This document shows, one piece after another, positions 33,690 to 45,705 of a DNA stretch of 64,000 nucleotides (its first letter is position 1; each line of letters begins with the position of its first letter). A program made the translations under genes and the position numbers. This stretch comes from Garcia nutans (Eukaryota > Streptophyta > Magnoliopsida > Malpighiales > Euphorbiaceae). The notes under the pieces were generated by a model that was not told the DNA's origin, made no database searches, and was given only the letters and a program-made list of their open reading frames with translations. The stretch spans positions 55,084,001 to 55,148,000 of the forward strand of contig CANTUV010000024.1 of NCBI GenBank assembly GCA_947685225.1, in the 5' to 3' direction.

Positions 33690-34225
33690 GGATTCTGGAC
33701 CCGAGGATGATTCTAGGTTCTGGACCTAAGGAAAATTTGGGTTCTGGACCCGAGCTAAGTTCTTGGACTTAGAAAGTTCTAGGTTCTGGACCTAAGGAAA
33801 ATTTGGGTTATGGACCCGAACTAAGTTCTGGACTTAGAAAATTCTAGGTTCTAGACCTGAGAGTAATTTGGGTTCTGGACCCGAGCTAAGTTCTGGATTT
33901 AGAAAATTCTAGGTTCTGGACCTAAGGAAAAATTGTGTTCTGGACCGGGGCTAAGTTCTGGACTTAGAAAATTCTAGGTTCTGGACTTGAGAGTAATTTG
34001 GGTTCTGGACCCGAGCTAAGTTTCGGACTTAGAAAATTCTAGGTTCTGGACCTAAGGAAAATTTGGGTTCTGGACCCGAGCTAAGTTCTGAACTTAGAAA
34101 ATTCTAGGTTTTGATCAAAACGAGGTTGTGTTCAAATTTTCTGTTTATTGGGGAAGAATAAACAGAAATTTTCTAGGTTCTGGACCTAAGAAAAATTTAG
34201 GTTCTGGATCCGAGCTAAGAATTTA
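33690..34225. repeat. GGTTCTGGACCCGAGCTAAG array of X
   Basis: About eight higher-order units of roughly 60-65 bases alternate TTGGGTTCTGGACCCGAG with TTCTAGGTTCTGGACC and CTGGACTTAGAAAA. In element sense the core is CTCGGGTCCAGAACC, like the terminal arrays of Y and Z. One unit is split by an inserted segment at about 34115-34170 that itself holds an inverted pair, AAATTTTCTGTTTA and TAAACAGAAATTTT. Confidence 0.85.
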
Positions 34226-34369
34226 GCTAATTTCTAGGCATATGTCTTCCTATTGCCCCCTGGGTGTAAAAACATTTGTATACTCGCAATTATTTGAATG
34301 ATTAAAGTGAATAATTGAATTTTCTGTTTATTTACTGTGTAGTTACTGTTCACACACTGTTCGCTATTC

Positions 34370-34668
34370 ATAAATAGTAAATTTACTATTTATAAATAGT
34401 ATTAAATAGTATTTACTATTTGGAAAAGGTGATTTTACTATTTACCAATAGTAATAATATTCATGAATAGTAACACTTACTATTTAAAAATAGTAATACT
34501 ATTCATAAATAGTAACATTTACTATTTATCAATAGTAATACTATTCATAAATAGTGATATTTACTATTTATCAATAGTGATACTATTTATAAATGGTAAT
34601 ATTTACTATTTATCAATAGTAATACTATGCATAAATAGTAAAATTCACTATTCATGCATAGTTTTGAG
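34370..34668. repeat. Inverted-repeat array ACTATTTATAAATAGTA upstream of the PMD gene
   Basis: More than a dozen half-sites of TACTATT and AATAGTA alternate head to head, mostly as ACTATTYATRAATAGT palindromes spaced about 14-18 bases. The array ends 28 bases before the TATA box of the PMD gene at 34696. Confidence 0.85.
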
Positions 34669-34695
34669 TTTGTTTTGATCTGCTTGCTATTCCTC

Positions 34696-34702
34696 TATAA
34701 AA
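34696..34702 (+). promoter_or_regulatory. TATA box of the PMD gene
   Basis: TATAAAA in CCTCTATAAAAGGCC, 94 bases before the ATG at 34790. It is followed by a T/C-rich stretch suitable as a plant 5' UTR, with AACA before the ATG. Confidence 0.6.
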
Positions 34703-34789
34703 GGCCATCAATTCTTCATAAATTTTCACTTTCAATTTTCTAATCCTTTCAAATTTCTTTTCAATTTTAACACATATTTTTCAAAAACA

Positions 34790-36969
34790 ATGCATGCTTC
34801 GAGGTCGCAGACTCATTCTAATGTAGAATTATTGGAGTTTATTCAGCATTTTGAAGACGAAAATCTAGATATATTGGTTGGGATGCCGCTTCATCGCAGT
34901 TCCAATCAAAAGAGCGAGGTAATGATTTTTTTTTATTTTTTTTATTTATTATTTTTATGAAAAATAAATTAATTTAAATAGATTGAATAACGCATACTTA
35001 CCTGGTATTAACTTACCTGGGTCTATGTTAGCATGATCGTTGTGTCGTTCGAGCCGGAGGGTGTATTTACAATGCTCTACAATGGCATGATGTAGTTCCT
35101 TCTCGAGTAAGGCGAATTATCCGAGATTGCGGCTTTGAGCAATTTGTCTTACAATTGCCATCCGAAGAATATCAAATAGACCGAAGCGTGGTCCAGGCAC
35201 TGGCAGAGCGATGGCTGGATACAACTCATACTTTTCACTTGCCCATTGGGGAGATGACAATTGGTCCAGTCGATTTCACTGCCATAACCGGCCTTCGATA
35301 TGATGGTGCTCCGGTTCCTCTAACCAATGAAATTTTAACATTTGAAGAAATTCAGGAATTAATTGGTATGGAACCATCATATAAAGGTCCTCGTAAGATA
35401 AAAATCGAGCCGATTCGTAGTTATTGGATGAACTACGAAGGTCGGATTGGCAGAAACAGGGCCGAACAGTATGCCTGAGGATTTTTGTTATATCTGCTCG
35501 GATCAACCATCTTTGGTAGCACTGAATCATCCATTCACTTATCAGTGTTGAATGCCCTTTCTTATCTCAGAATGGTACCATCTTCTGGCTGGGGTGAAGC
35601 TGGTCTCGCATGTCTTTATCATGGCCTTGATAAGCTTTGTCGAAACAAGAATTCTTTTGTCGGCTTGATGGCGGTTGTCGAGGTATTTATTTTTCTTCAA
35701 CCAATGTCTTTTCCCTTTTTCTCTTGTGATCTTTGTTTTTATTGTAGATATGGGCATATGAACACAACCTCGTGAGAGTACCCAGCATTTCCCGAGAGAG
35801 AATCGAGTATCCGAGATTAAATTTTTGGTTGTCTGATCGTGTGAACGTTCCCGACTCTCATCATGTGCATACTCATCGCTTTGTGTTGAGCCGCTTAACC
35901 TGGGATTAGGTAAAATAACATTAGTATGCTTTAAATATTTTGCAAAAAGTTTTGCATACCTTACGTTATCCTACAGGTGAATTTGGCCTGGTGGAATCCA
36001 GAAGAGCGAGCAAACTAATCTCCTTTGATGAGGGCTGCACTATTTTTCCAACATTCTCGGTGAATTATTGCTGGCCCCGTGTCTAGTGGCTGGTTTCTCG
36101 GGGAAAGGGTTTATGAATGGTTCCTCAGCCCAGAGCAGCGGAGGTTTCCGATGCAAATCCCAGAATACACTTTAAATATTATGTCGATGCCGGAGGAAGC
36201 TTGGTGGTCGGCCTGGTATGGTCATAATGCCGAGTCATTTCTCCATTTACCGGGTCCATTTTATGCCTGTTTTATTCAAATAAGACTCTTGCACTTTGAT
36301 GTGTCTCCTGTCGGTGTGCGGGGGATTTCCGATGGAAATGAGGGTAGAGATGAGGAGGAACATGTAGGAGAGTCTATTCCATATCTCGGGACCAATACTT
36401 CTCAGGTAAAACTCTTACCACTTTCCATTGCAACTGCTCTTTCTTTCTTTGATTCTTTAATGATCATTGCAGGTTGTTGGCTCGTTTGATCATGAAGCTG
36501 GACCATCTTATCCGCAAGGCATTGACATGAATTACCTGGTATGTTTCTTATTTCGCAATAGTTTATGCTATATGTATGCATGATTATGTATGCTCTTACC
36601 TTTTTCCTTCTTGGCTCACAGCGGATGCTCGAAGAACAAAACAAGAAGCTTCAAGAAGAATTGGCTACAAGTCGTCAGCAGGCTTCTCATTTTGAAAGTT
36701 TATATCATCAATCCGAACAAAATTTTCGAGACTTCCGGTTTTGAGGAATAAGGGATCCCGGTGCTTCTTCATCGAGAGGCCCCCAGGCTGATGACCATGA
36801 GATCCTTTCGTCTGCTTCTAATGAGGACCAAGACAAATCAGAACTCCAAGGTAATATGGATTTTAGTGCTTCTGCTTTGGATGTTCCCGGGACAAGTAAT
36901 TTGCCCCCTCCTCCAACAGGCGACGACTTTTTCAAGTCTTTATTTGATGACCTACCACCACCCTCTTAG
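34790..36969 (+). pseudogene. Six-exon plant mobile domain (MAIN-like) gene with five premature stops
   Basis: PMD proteins are nuclear plant proteins (MAIN, MAIL1) and also occur in transposons. Exons by GT-AG signals and frame: 34790-34918, 35032-35682, 35748-35909, 35977-36405, 36473-36538 and 36622-36969, all with phase-0 junctions, together 595 codons. Family motifs in order are ALAERWLDTTHTFHLP, GEMTIGPVDFTAITGLR, LLYLLGSTIF, a degraded W-G-x-A-x-L-x-x-LY, IWAYEHNL, WWNPEE and SGWFLGERVYEWF; a coiled-coil-like LEEQNKKLQEELA and a PPPP tail follow. Stops are TGA 35476, TAG 35907, TAA 36016, TGA 36061 and TGA 36742. Each is one C-to-T step from CGA, CAG or CAA, and there is no frameshift. 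It lies antisense to the pol of X, between pol and the 3' LTR. Confidence 0.8.
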
Positions 36970-37231
36970 TGATATGTAAATATTGAAACAATTGTAAAAC
37001 ATTGTACAATAATGAAAAATATACAATTTTCCTCTTTACTGTAATTTTTTTTTCGTTACTGCCATTTCTTTTTCTTTTTTTTTGTTTATAATACATCATA
37101 ACACTTTTTTTTGTTAAACCAAATCAAAAATGGAAAAAGAAATTGTGACCACTTCCTTTCCTTGTGCCATATGGTCTTATCCTTTTCCATCATCTTTTCC
37201 ATTTCACTTTTGGAAAAGGTTTCTCTTCTTC

Positions 37232-37239
37232 TATATAAA
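37232..37239 (+). promoter_or_regulatory. TATA box of the DUF7745-like gene
   Basis: TATATAAA in TTCTATATAAATCACC, 107 bases before the ATG at 37339, in a plausible spacing for a plant promoter. Confidence 0.55.
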
Positions 37240-37939
37240 TCACCTTGCATGCCATAATTCAATTCACAAGCCAAGAATCTCTATTTCAATGTGAATACTC
37301 TCTCTTTAGCAATTTTGGTTCCTCTTTATTTATTAACCATGACCAAGCGCCATTTAAAGAAAATAAAAATTCTATTTAAGAATATGGATGCCAACCATTG
37401 GAAGCAAGTTTCATGGTCAAAGCTTGATGTTTTAAAATGCTTTCAAAATATTAAATTGGACCACTCCTTTTTACATGTCGCGGCTTCCTTGTGGAATACG
37501 GATTCCAGGGTGTTTAGAATTAATAGCTTTGAAATGTGTCCCTTGATTGAAGAATTTGAGGCCATCCTTGGACATCCCAATAATCAGCAAATGGCGTTAC
37601 CCACATTAGTTTCCAAAACTCAACAGAAGATGCAGATGTTATTTCAAATTCTGAAACCCGAGATTCTTCGATTGATGAGAGGTGAAAAAATTCTACTTGC
37701 TCCTTTGATTGACTTTTGTTTTTCTCATTTGGCTCCTACTAAGGCCTGGGGACGCATGCTTTGTCTTTGCTTGCTTGGCCAATTCTTAGTTATTTCTTCT
37801 GACGGTGATATTGACCCACGAGTATTGGATATCATGGATCAAATGGAAGGAGGCTTGTCGCCGAGACCTTAGTTGGATTAGACCGATTTAAATCAGGAAT
37901 GTCAAAGAGACTGACCGGGAGCCCGTTACTGCTTCAGGT

Positions 37940-38068
37940 AATTACCTAAACTGCCCTTCCGGGTTTTCAATTTAGTATTTTTTTTATTATTGCTCTAATT
38001 TTTGCCTAGTCCGCCCATGTGGGTTTTCAGAACTAGCGAGCTGTCCTAATTTTTGCCTAAGCTGGCGG
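37940..38068 (+). repeat. GCCTA-x-x-CTGCCC-GGGTTTTC repeats in the intron of the DUF7745-like gene
   Basis: Three diverged copies, at about 37945, 38005 and 38055, of GCCTAGxCTGCCC...GGGTTTTCxxAACTAGCGAGCT. Closely related copies lie at 48582-48722 between the end of this gene and the end of the pol of X. Confidence 0.75.
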
Positions 38069-38708
38069 ACCATTTTTTTTTTAAATTTAAATTCTTTCTT
38101 TGTAGATTTGGCTTCAGGAACATCTTTGTTTGCTTGATACTCCCTCCATGGATTTTGCCAGATACCTGCCACATCATCATTCTGCTAGGAAGCTACTCCA
38201 CCCAACTTCTTCACATGCTGACTGGGTTGAATGGATCCATTCATGCTCTGAAGTCAATATTAGTTGGTTGGTACCTTGGTGGAGGATTTCTCATATTACC
38301 ATGTGGACATAATTGATGTACGTTCCCCTTGCTGCTCTTCATCAAGGTATGTAACACCCCTATATCCCGTATACGTACACAGCATGCTTATACGATCGTA
38401 ATATACGTATACTGAATATAGAAATGCCACGTTATAATTAACAAATGACACATCCCCTTTTTAAAAACATAACCAAATTTAAATCATTTAAATTAAATGA
38501 TAAAAGATAAAAGATAAAAGATTCATTTAAAAAGCAGCGGAAATAAATCAAATATTTTTAAATACAAATACATTAAGATCCAAATTTACAAGACATGAAA
38601 TATATACATGATTGGCAGCTCTTCTCTGATCTTTAAGTCCAAACTCAACTCTTCAGTGACTAGACTCACTTGGTCTCGAAGAACTCTCGGGTTCAACCCT
38701 GTTACCTA

Positions 38709-38745
38709 CGCGATGAACCACAATCGCGCTGAGCTAACAGCTCAG
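38709..38745 (-). other. Twin hairpin in the W 3' LTR
   Basis: In element sense hairpin 1 is CTGAGC/GCTCAG (38745-38729) and hairpin 2 is CGCGAT/ATCGCG (38728-38709). The third pair of hairpin 1 is G-C where V, S2 and S3 have A-T. The 5' LTR copy is at 46065-46101. Confidence 0.75.
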
Positions 38746-39692
38746 TAGTGCAACTAATACAACCATGATGCTTTAATGCGATGCACATGTCACCATTATA
38801 CATTTCATAAACCATACATAATCATATCACATTTCAAAATTATATATTAGATCTTATTATTCAATTGTTTCTTCATTCGTAAATCACATATTACAATTAA
38901 GACAGACACGGGCCCAAAACTCACTAATATGTTATTCAAAGTTCAGAGTTACTGCTTTGGTCCATATTGACACCTTGTGTCTAGCCCCGTAGGCAATATA
39001 TATATATATATATCCATGGATAATCAACTAGATTGAAGCTTACGACCCAGTCATTTCACTCAATCTAGTTTCAATAATATGTTTTTGAGATTTACGACCC
39101 GGTCATTTCACCCCAAAAACATCACATCTCATATTTATCAACTGGATTCGGCTTACGGCCCGGCCATTTCACCTATCCAATTATTCATAGGCATGCCGCC
39201 AAACTCAGAACTCTTAAAATTGAATAGACATATTAGAAACACAATGATTTCATTTATCTCTTTATTAATTTCTTTCTCAATTCACTTCACATTTCATTTC
39301 CATAATCAAATAGGCAATCATGCCATAATTATCTCATTTTCACTATCATAGCCAACAATCATGGCCTCATATTTTTCACATTATATTTCATCATCACATT
39401 AACCAATTCTTTAATCACATAGATATCATCAATGGCGTAAACACATATATTCACATGCTCATCACAACATATAACCAATTATGTCTCAATTCTCAATATC
39501 ATATGAATGTATGCAATAATGTAGTATAAACTTATCTCAAATGTGACCCACACAACTCTAAACACTTACCTTTCAAGAATCTATCACCACTTGAGTTAGG
39601 GTAAATCACCTTCTTCACAACCTATTCCAAAAGAATGAGGAAACTCTCATGAGATCATAATGTTAAGAATCAACTAGGGCAAACTCTAAACT

Positions 39693-39983
39693 TGACACGC
39701 TCACACACACGGGCGTGTCCCTGACCGTGCCCTAACTCCACAACACAGAAATATTTACACGCTTAGAACCACGGGCGTGTCACTGGGCGTGTAATACATT
39801 CTGTCTCTCAGAAATAACGACACGTCCAACATCATGAGCGTGCTCATGGCCGTGTAAATTCTCAAAACTCACAGTAGCTATGACACGCTCAATAACACGG
39901 GCGTGTTAATGGCCGTGTCACACCTACTGCCACTCAGAACAATTGACACGCCTAAGGACCTGGACGTGCTCCTGGGCGTGTCA
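39693..39983. repeat. GACACG / GGGCGTGTC array in the W 3' LTR
   Basis: Alternating GACACGCTC, CACGGGCGTGTC and GGCCGTG units with linkers such as CCTACTGCCACTCAG. It is homologous to the arrays of V, S2 and S3 and is repeated in the other LTR at 47042-47332. Confidence 0.85.
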
Positions 39984-40833
39984 GGCCAAAAACCCAGATT
40001 TCGGCCAAGACAACACCACAACCAACAAAACACTTCCTTTCACCAAAATCCACTTCAACCAAACTTCACAAAACATACCCAAAAACCATCTCAAACTTAC
40101 AACAACACCAAAACAAGCTAAAACACACCTCAAACACAAATCACAACATCATCAAAACTCTAAACACAACCACAACTCAATCTATACCAACCAACTTACT
40201 CTTTTCTTCAATCCAACCCAAAAAAATCCCAAAATCACTTAAATCCAACATTCTTAAACACAACACACTCAACCATAACATACCAACAATCCATCAATCA
40301 CCAAACTCACAATACAAACTCAAAGAAAATAAGGGAATCAAGAGGAAACTTACCAAATAAGAAGAAAACTCTTAGATTCCTACTAGATCTCTTGAAAACT
40401 TCTTCAATCTTGAGCTTGGTAGAATCAAACCTCTCTTTCTTGCTCTCTCTCTTGAAACAGCCGGCCAACAAAAACAAAGGAAAGAAAGAAAATGAAAGGC
40501 ACGAAGAAGGAGGAAGAAAGAAGAAAAGGAAAAGGAAGAAAGAGGCAAAAGTCAACCCTCTCTCTCCTCAAAACAAACCCCTCCACACAAATAATAATAA
40601 AATAATCTCAAAACATCACCATCCACCCATCTTAATCCACTAACTCAAATTCAAATTAATTACTTATATACCCTTCAAGCAAATGCTTGTATATGTTATG
40701 TATATCTCAATATATGCAACATATACACACTACTCTAACCTCAATCCTCTTTCCAATAAAATAAATACACTTAATCCCATAATAACAAAAAAAAATACTC
40801 CAATACTTCTAGGGTACATTTTGGGATATTACA

Positions 40834-40846
40834 ATTCTCCCCCTCT
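40834..40846 (-). promoter_or_regulatory. Polypurine tract of W
   Basis: Minus-strand AGAGGGGGAGAAT directly before the 3' LTR, identical to that of V. Confidence 0.85.
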
Positions 40847-40879
40847 AAAAAGAAATTTCGTCCTCGAAATTACCTGATA

Positions 40880-43800
40880 TTAAATCTGAAACAGTTGAGG
40901 ATATTGGTCTAGCATCGCTTGCTCATTCTCCCAAGTTGATTCTTCTCTACCATGATTCTTCCAAAGAATCTTCACAATTGGCACTTTCTTATGTCTCAAC
41001 TCTTTCATTCCATAAGCCAAAATAGCAACTGGTTCCTCTTCAATTGTCAGATCCGGATTCACCTCAATAGATTCCACTGATAACACATGAGATGGATCTG
41101 ATCTGTATCTCCTCAACATAGAAACATGGAAAACATTATGGATCCTATCCAACTCAGGTGGCAAAGCAAGCCTATAAGCAACTGGCCCAACTCTTTCCAA
41201 TACTTCATAAGGTCCAATGAAACGAGGACTCAGCTTCCCTTTTCGACCAAACCTCAAAATCTTTTTCCAAGGAGACACTTTCAAAAATACTTTATCTCCC
41301 ACATTAAACTCTATGTCTCTCCTCTTCAAATCTGAATAAGACTTCTGTCAGTCTGAAGCTGCTTTCAATCTATTCCGAATCAACTTCAATTTATCTTCTG
41401 TTTCTTTAACCAAATCAGGACCAATTAACTTACCTTCTCCAACTTCATTCCAACATAAAGGCGTCCTACACCGTCTACCATACAATGCTTCAAAAGGTGC
41501 CATTCCAATGCTGGACTGATGACTGTTATTGTAAGCAAATTCCACAAGTGGCAAGAATCTGTCCCAACTTCCCGAGAAATCAATGATACAGCTTCTCAAC
41601 ATATCTTCGATAATCTGTATCACTCTCTCTGACTGCCCATCTGTCTGCGGATGAAAAGCAGTACTAAAGTGTAATCGAGAACCCAGAGCACCATGTAAAC
41701 TCTTCCAAAATCTTGAAGTAAACCGGGGATCTCGATCAGACACTAAAGAAATTGGGACACCATGCAACTTCACAATCTCATGGATATACAGCTCAGCCAA
41801 CCTCTCGAGAGGATAATCCATCCGAACTGGAAGAAAATGAGCTATCTTTGTCAACCTATCAACAATTACCCAAATAGCATCATGTTTCCTCTGAGTCAAT
41901 GGCAAACCAGACACAAAATCCATTGTAACTCTTTCCCATTTCCATTCAGGCACTGATAATGGTTGAAGTAACCCCGTTGGAACTTGATGCTCAGCCTTAA
42001 CCCTCTGACATGTGAGACATTTGGATACAAACTCCGCAATGTCTCTCTTCATACCGGACCACCAGTAATGCTGTCTCAAATCATGATACATCTTTGTACT
42101 TCCCGGATACATAGCAAAAACTGACTGGTGCGCTTCTTCCAAAATAATCCTTCTCAAATTAGCATCATCAGGTACACACAATCTATTCTTAAACCAAAGA
42201 CTCCCATCACTTCTTACAATAAAATCTCGACTCTCTTCATTCTGGCAATCTGAAATAATCTTCTGAATTTTCTCATCAACCAACTGGGCTTCTCTAATCT
42301 GATCCAACAATACCGGCCTCAACTATAATTGTGCCAACAATGCACCGTCATCACAAGGTACAAAACTAGCATGCAACGCTCTTAACTCAACAAGCAACGA
42401 GAGTGAATAAACAGTCAAACCTGCTAAAGACTTCCGACTCAAGGCATCAGCAACCACATTTGCCTTACCAGGATGATAATCAATCAAATAGTCGTAGTCT
42501 TTAATCAACTCCAACCAACGTCTCTGCCGAAGATTAAGCTCTCTCTGAACCCCCAAATATTTCAAACTTTTATGATCCATATAGATAAAACACTTCTCCC
42601 CATACAAATAGTGTCGCCAAATCTTCAATGCAAACACAATGGCTGCTAACTCTAAATCATGGGTCGGATAATTAAGCTCATGCGACTTCAACTGTCGAGA
42701 AGCATAAGCTATCACTTTACCTTCTTGCATCAAGACACAACCCAAACCACTATGTGAAGCATCACTGAAAATCACATATGGTTTATCTTCCACAGGCAAA
42801 GTAAGAACAGGTGCTTGAGTCAACATCTCTCTCAACTGTTCAAAACTAGCCTGACATTGATCTGTCCACACAAATCTAACTCCCTTGCGAAGTAATCTGG
42901 TAAGTGGAGTAGCTATCAAAGAAAATCCTTTCACAAAGCGTCGATAATAGCCTGCCAAACCCAGAAAACTTCTAACTTCAGTCACAGACTTTGGTGGACT
43001 CCAATTCATAACAGCTTCAACTTTACTCGGATCAACTCTAATGCCATCTGCTGAAACTATATGACCGAGAAAAGTCACATGATCAAGCCAAAACTCACAC
43101 TTCGATAATTTAGCATACAATTGCTTCTCTCTCAAAATCTGCAACACAATCCGCAGATGCTTGTCATGCTCCTCCTCATTGCGCGAATACACCAAAATAT
43201 CGTCGATAAAAACCACTACAAACTGATCCAGATAGGGTCTAAACACCCTATTCATCAAATCCATAAAAGTTGTGGGTGCATTCGTCAACCCAAAAGGCAT
43301 AACTAGAAACTCATAATGCCCATACCTTATACGAAAGGCTATCTTAGGAACATCTTCAGCTCTGACCCTTAACTGATGGTACCCTGATCTCAAGTCAATC
43401 TTAGAAAACACTGCTGCTCCCTTCAATTGATCAAAGAGATCATCAATTCTAGGCAAAGGATATTTATTCTTGATAGTCACCTTGTTCAATTGCCTATAAT
43501 CGATGCACAATCTCATAGTACCATCCTTCTTCTTCACAAACAACACAGGAGCTCCCCACGGTGAAACACTAGGGCGAACAAATCCTTTATCTAACAACTC
43601 CTGCAACTGCACCTTCAACTCTCTCAATTCAACAGGTGCCATTCTATAAGGAGTAATAGAGATAGGGGTGGTACCAGGCAACAATTCAATACCAAACTCC
43701 ACCTCTCTCTCAGGAGGCAACCCTGGCAACTCCTCTGGAAACACATCTGGAAAATCTGCAGCTGTGGGTATACCGTCAAGTTGAGAACCCACTACTCTAG

Positions 43801-45535
43801 TATCCACAACATGAGCAAGATAAGCATCACACCCCTTTTTAATCAACCTCCTAGCTGAAACAACTGAAATAAACAAGGATGCAAGCTGTCTCCGCTCACC
43901 AGATACCATCATAATTCTACCATCATCGGTTCTCAAAGTAACACATTTCTTTTGACAGTCTACTACCGCTCCATGTTTAGACAACCAGTCCATGCCCAGT
44001 ATCAAATCATACTCTTTAAATGGCATTTCAATCAAATCACCCAAGAACTCCTCACCCTGAACTACTACTGCACTATCTCGGTGCACCTTGCTAACAATCA
44101 CACTATGCCCTAAAGGATTTGTCACCAACACATCAAATCCTAGGGATTCAGCATGCAGTTCAGACAGAGGCAAAATGGATGCACTTATATATGAATGAGT
44201 AGATCCTGGATCAATCAAAGCAAGTACTGAAATACCAAATAAAGAGAAAATACCAGCTATAACTGCTGAAGCATCTGGCTGCCTCTGCATCACGTACATC
44301 CTCTGAGAAGATCCAACCTCCTCTGGTCTATTCTCCCTGGATGTAGAACCTCCTCTAGGACTAAATCCAGATCTACCTCCTCTATTGAAACTTCTACCTC
44401 CTCTACCTCCCCTCATACTAGGTCGAGAAACTGCCGAATCTACTGACCTCTGCTCCTGCAACTCAGGACACTCTCTAACAAAATGATATGGCGATCCGCA
44501 TCTATAGCATCCAGCTGATCCTCTGATCCTCCAACAAACACCCCAATGGGTCTTACCACAATACTCACATACCGGAGGAGTAGATCTCTGAATTACTGGG
44601 GTCGGAGCACTCGCCACTGAAGCTGTAGGTCTTGATCTCTGCCTCTGAAACTGTACTGACCTACCAGCTGGCCTCTGACTCCTACTAATCCTGGGAACAA
44701 AGCTTCCCCTGCCTCTCTTCACAGATGAAGACTCTGCCTCAAACTGGGGTCTCCTAACCCTGGTCTCCTCCTCAGAAACAGATGCTGCAATGCCCTGAGC
44801 TCTCTCCACACTCCTAGCTGCTGCCACCAGCTGGGAAAAATCCTGGTATCTAGAACCAGCCACATGACACATGAGAGAGGGCCTCAATCCCTCCTCAAAT
44901 CTCCTGCATCTATCAATCTCATCAGATATGATACCCCTAGCATAATGGCTCAACCGGATGAACTCAACTTCATACTCGGTTACTGTCCTGTAGTCTTGCT
45001 TCAAACTCAAAAACTCCATCTTTTTCACATCTTTATACTCCCTCGGAGTATACTTCAATTCAAACTCCCTGAGAAAATCAGCATAGGACAAGGTAGGTGG
45101 ATCATCCATAGCATGAGGCACTGTCTTCCACCAGTCATATGCATCCTTCTGTAACAATGATCTAGCATAGTCAAATTTTTCTTCTGGAGTGGCCTGTAAC
45201 TGAACAAATATCCTCTGTATCTTATCTAGCCACTGCTCAGCTACAGCTGGATCAATAGTACCCAGAAAATCCTCTGCTCCAAACTTCCTTAATTTGTCAT
45301 ACTGTCTCACCGATACCAAAGGCTGGGGTGGTGGTGGTGGCTGCTGTACTGGGGCTTGCCTCATCAATTCCATCATATGCCTAAACCAAACTGGCGGAAC
45401 CTCCTCACCAGCTGGTCTCCCTGGCACAGAAACAGGTACCTCTCCAGCACTATCCACTCTAACTCCCTCTCTAACCTCATCCGGAGCTACACTCTCCGCA
45501 CTACCCTCAACTGACTGACGTAAATGAGAATCCAT
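40880..45535 (-). pseudogene. Gag-pol polyprotein of W, one frame with two stop codons
   Basis: Encodes the capsid and enzymes for cytoplasmic reverse transcription and nuclear integration. A single frame of 1,552 codons from ATG 45535 is interrupted only by TAG 42323-42325 (CAG to TAG) and TGA 41348-41350 (CGA to TGA). Approximate residue positions: Gag 75-250; zinc knuckle CYRCGSPYHFVREC 343-356; protease LIDPGSTHSY with Asp 442; RT VVVFIDDIL about 775-782; RNase H with SDASH (Asp 925), Glu 962, Asp 987 and DALSRKS. In the integrase segment (42322-41348) the DDE residues are in TMDFV, VSDRD and SERV. The second His of its zinc finger is Tyr (AMYPGSTKMY, where V has AMHPG). A chromodomain with ILWKNHGREESTWE ends QYPQLFQI. 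The start follows the PBS by about 150 bases. Confidence 0.95.
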
Positions 45536-45686
45536 CACAACCTATATCTGCAAATACAACAGAATACACCTTATTAAAGATCAGAGACTGCCAATATCAA
45601 ATATATATCTTATTCAAAAACCAACTTTTAAAATCAAAATATCCTTTTTCCTTACAATATACCTAGGTTGAGAATCTCAAACCTAG

Positions 45687-45698
45687 GCTCTGATACCA
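45687..45698 (-). promoter_or_regulatory. Primer binding site of W (initiator Met tRNA type)
   Basis: Minus-strand TGGTATCAGAGC, seven bases from the LTR end, identical in position and sequence to that of V. Confidence 0.9.
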
Positions 45699-45705
45699 AA
45701 ATAAT

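Larger units (their letters stand above)
38350..40833 (-). mobile_element. 3' LTR of W
   Basis: A 2,484-bp LTR, in element sense TGTAATATCCCAAAATG to GGGGTGTTACA. Element-sense landmarks are GTAAGT with intron start at 40353 and acceptor ending 39622, GTAAGTG starting 39569 and acceptor TTTTAAG ending 39213, the CACG array 39693-39983 inside the first putative intron, and the twin hairpin 38709-38745. Small open frames in the pyrimidine-rich leader lack an ATG. Confidence 0.95.

Noticed and set aside
39079..39351. Plus-strand ORF in the W LTR, repeated in part at 46542-46751
   Set aside because: It is duplicated only because the LTRs are duplicated. It is antisense to the element and crosses the putative exon-intron boundary.
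41126..45518. Plus-strand ORFs opposite the W gag-pol
   Set aside because: They are shadows of the conserved minus-strand coding frame and have no independent signals. The same applies to those opposite the X gag-pol (50347-53841 and 57130-57336).
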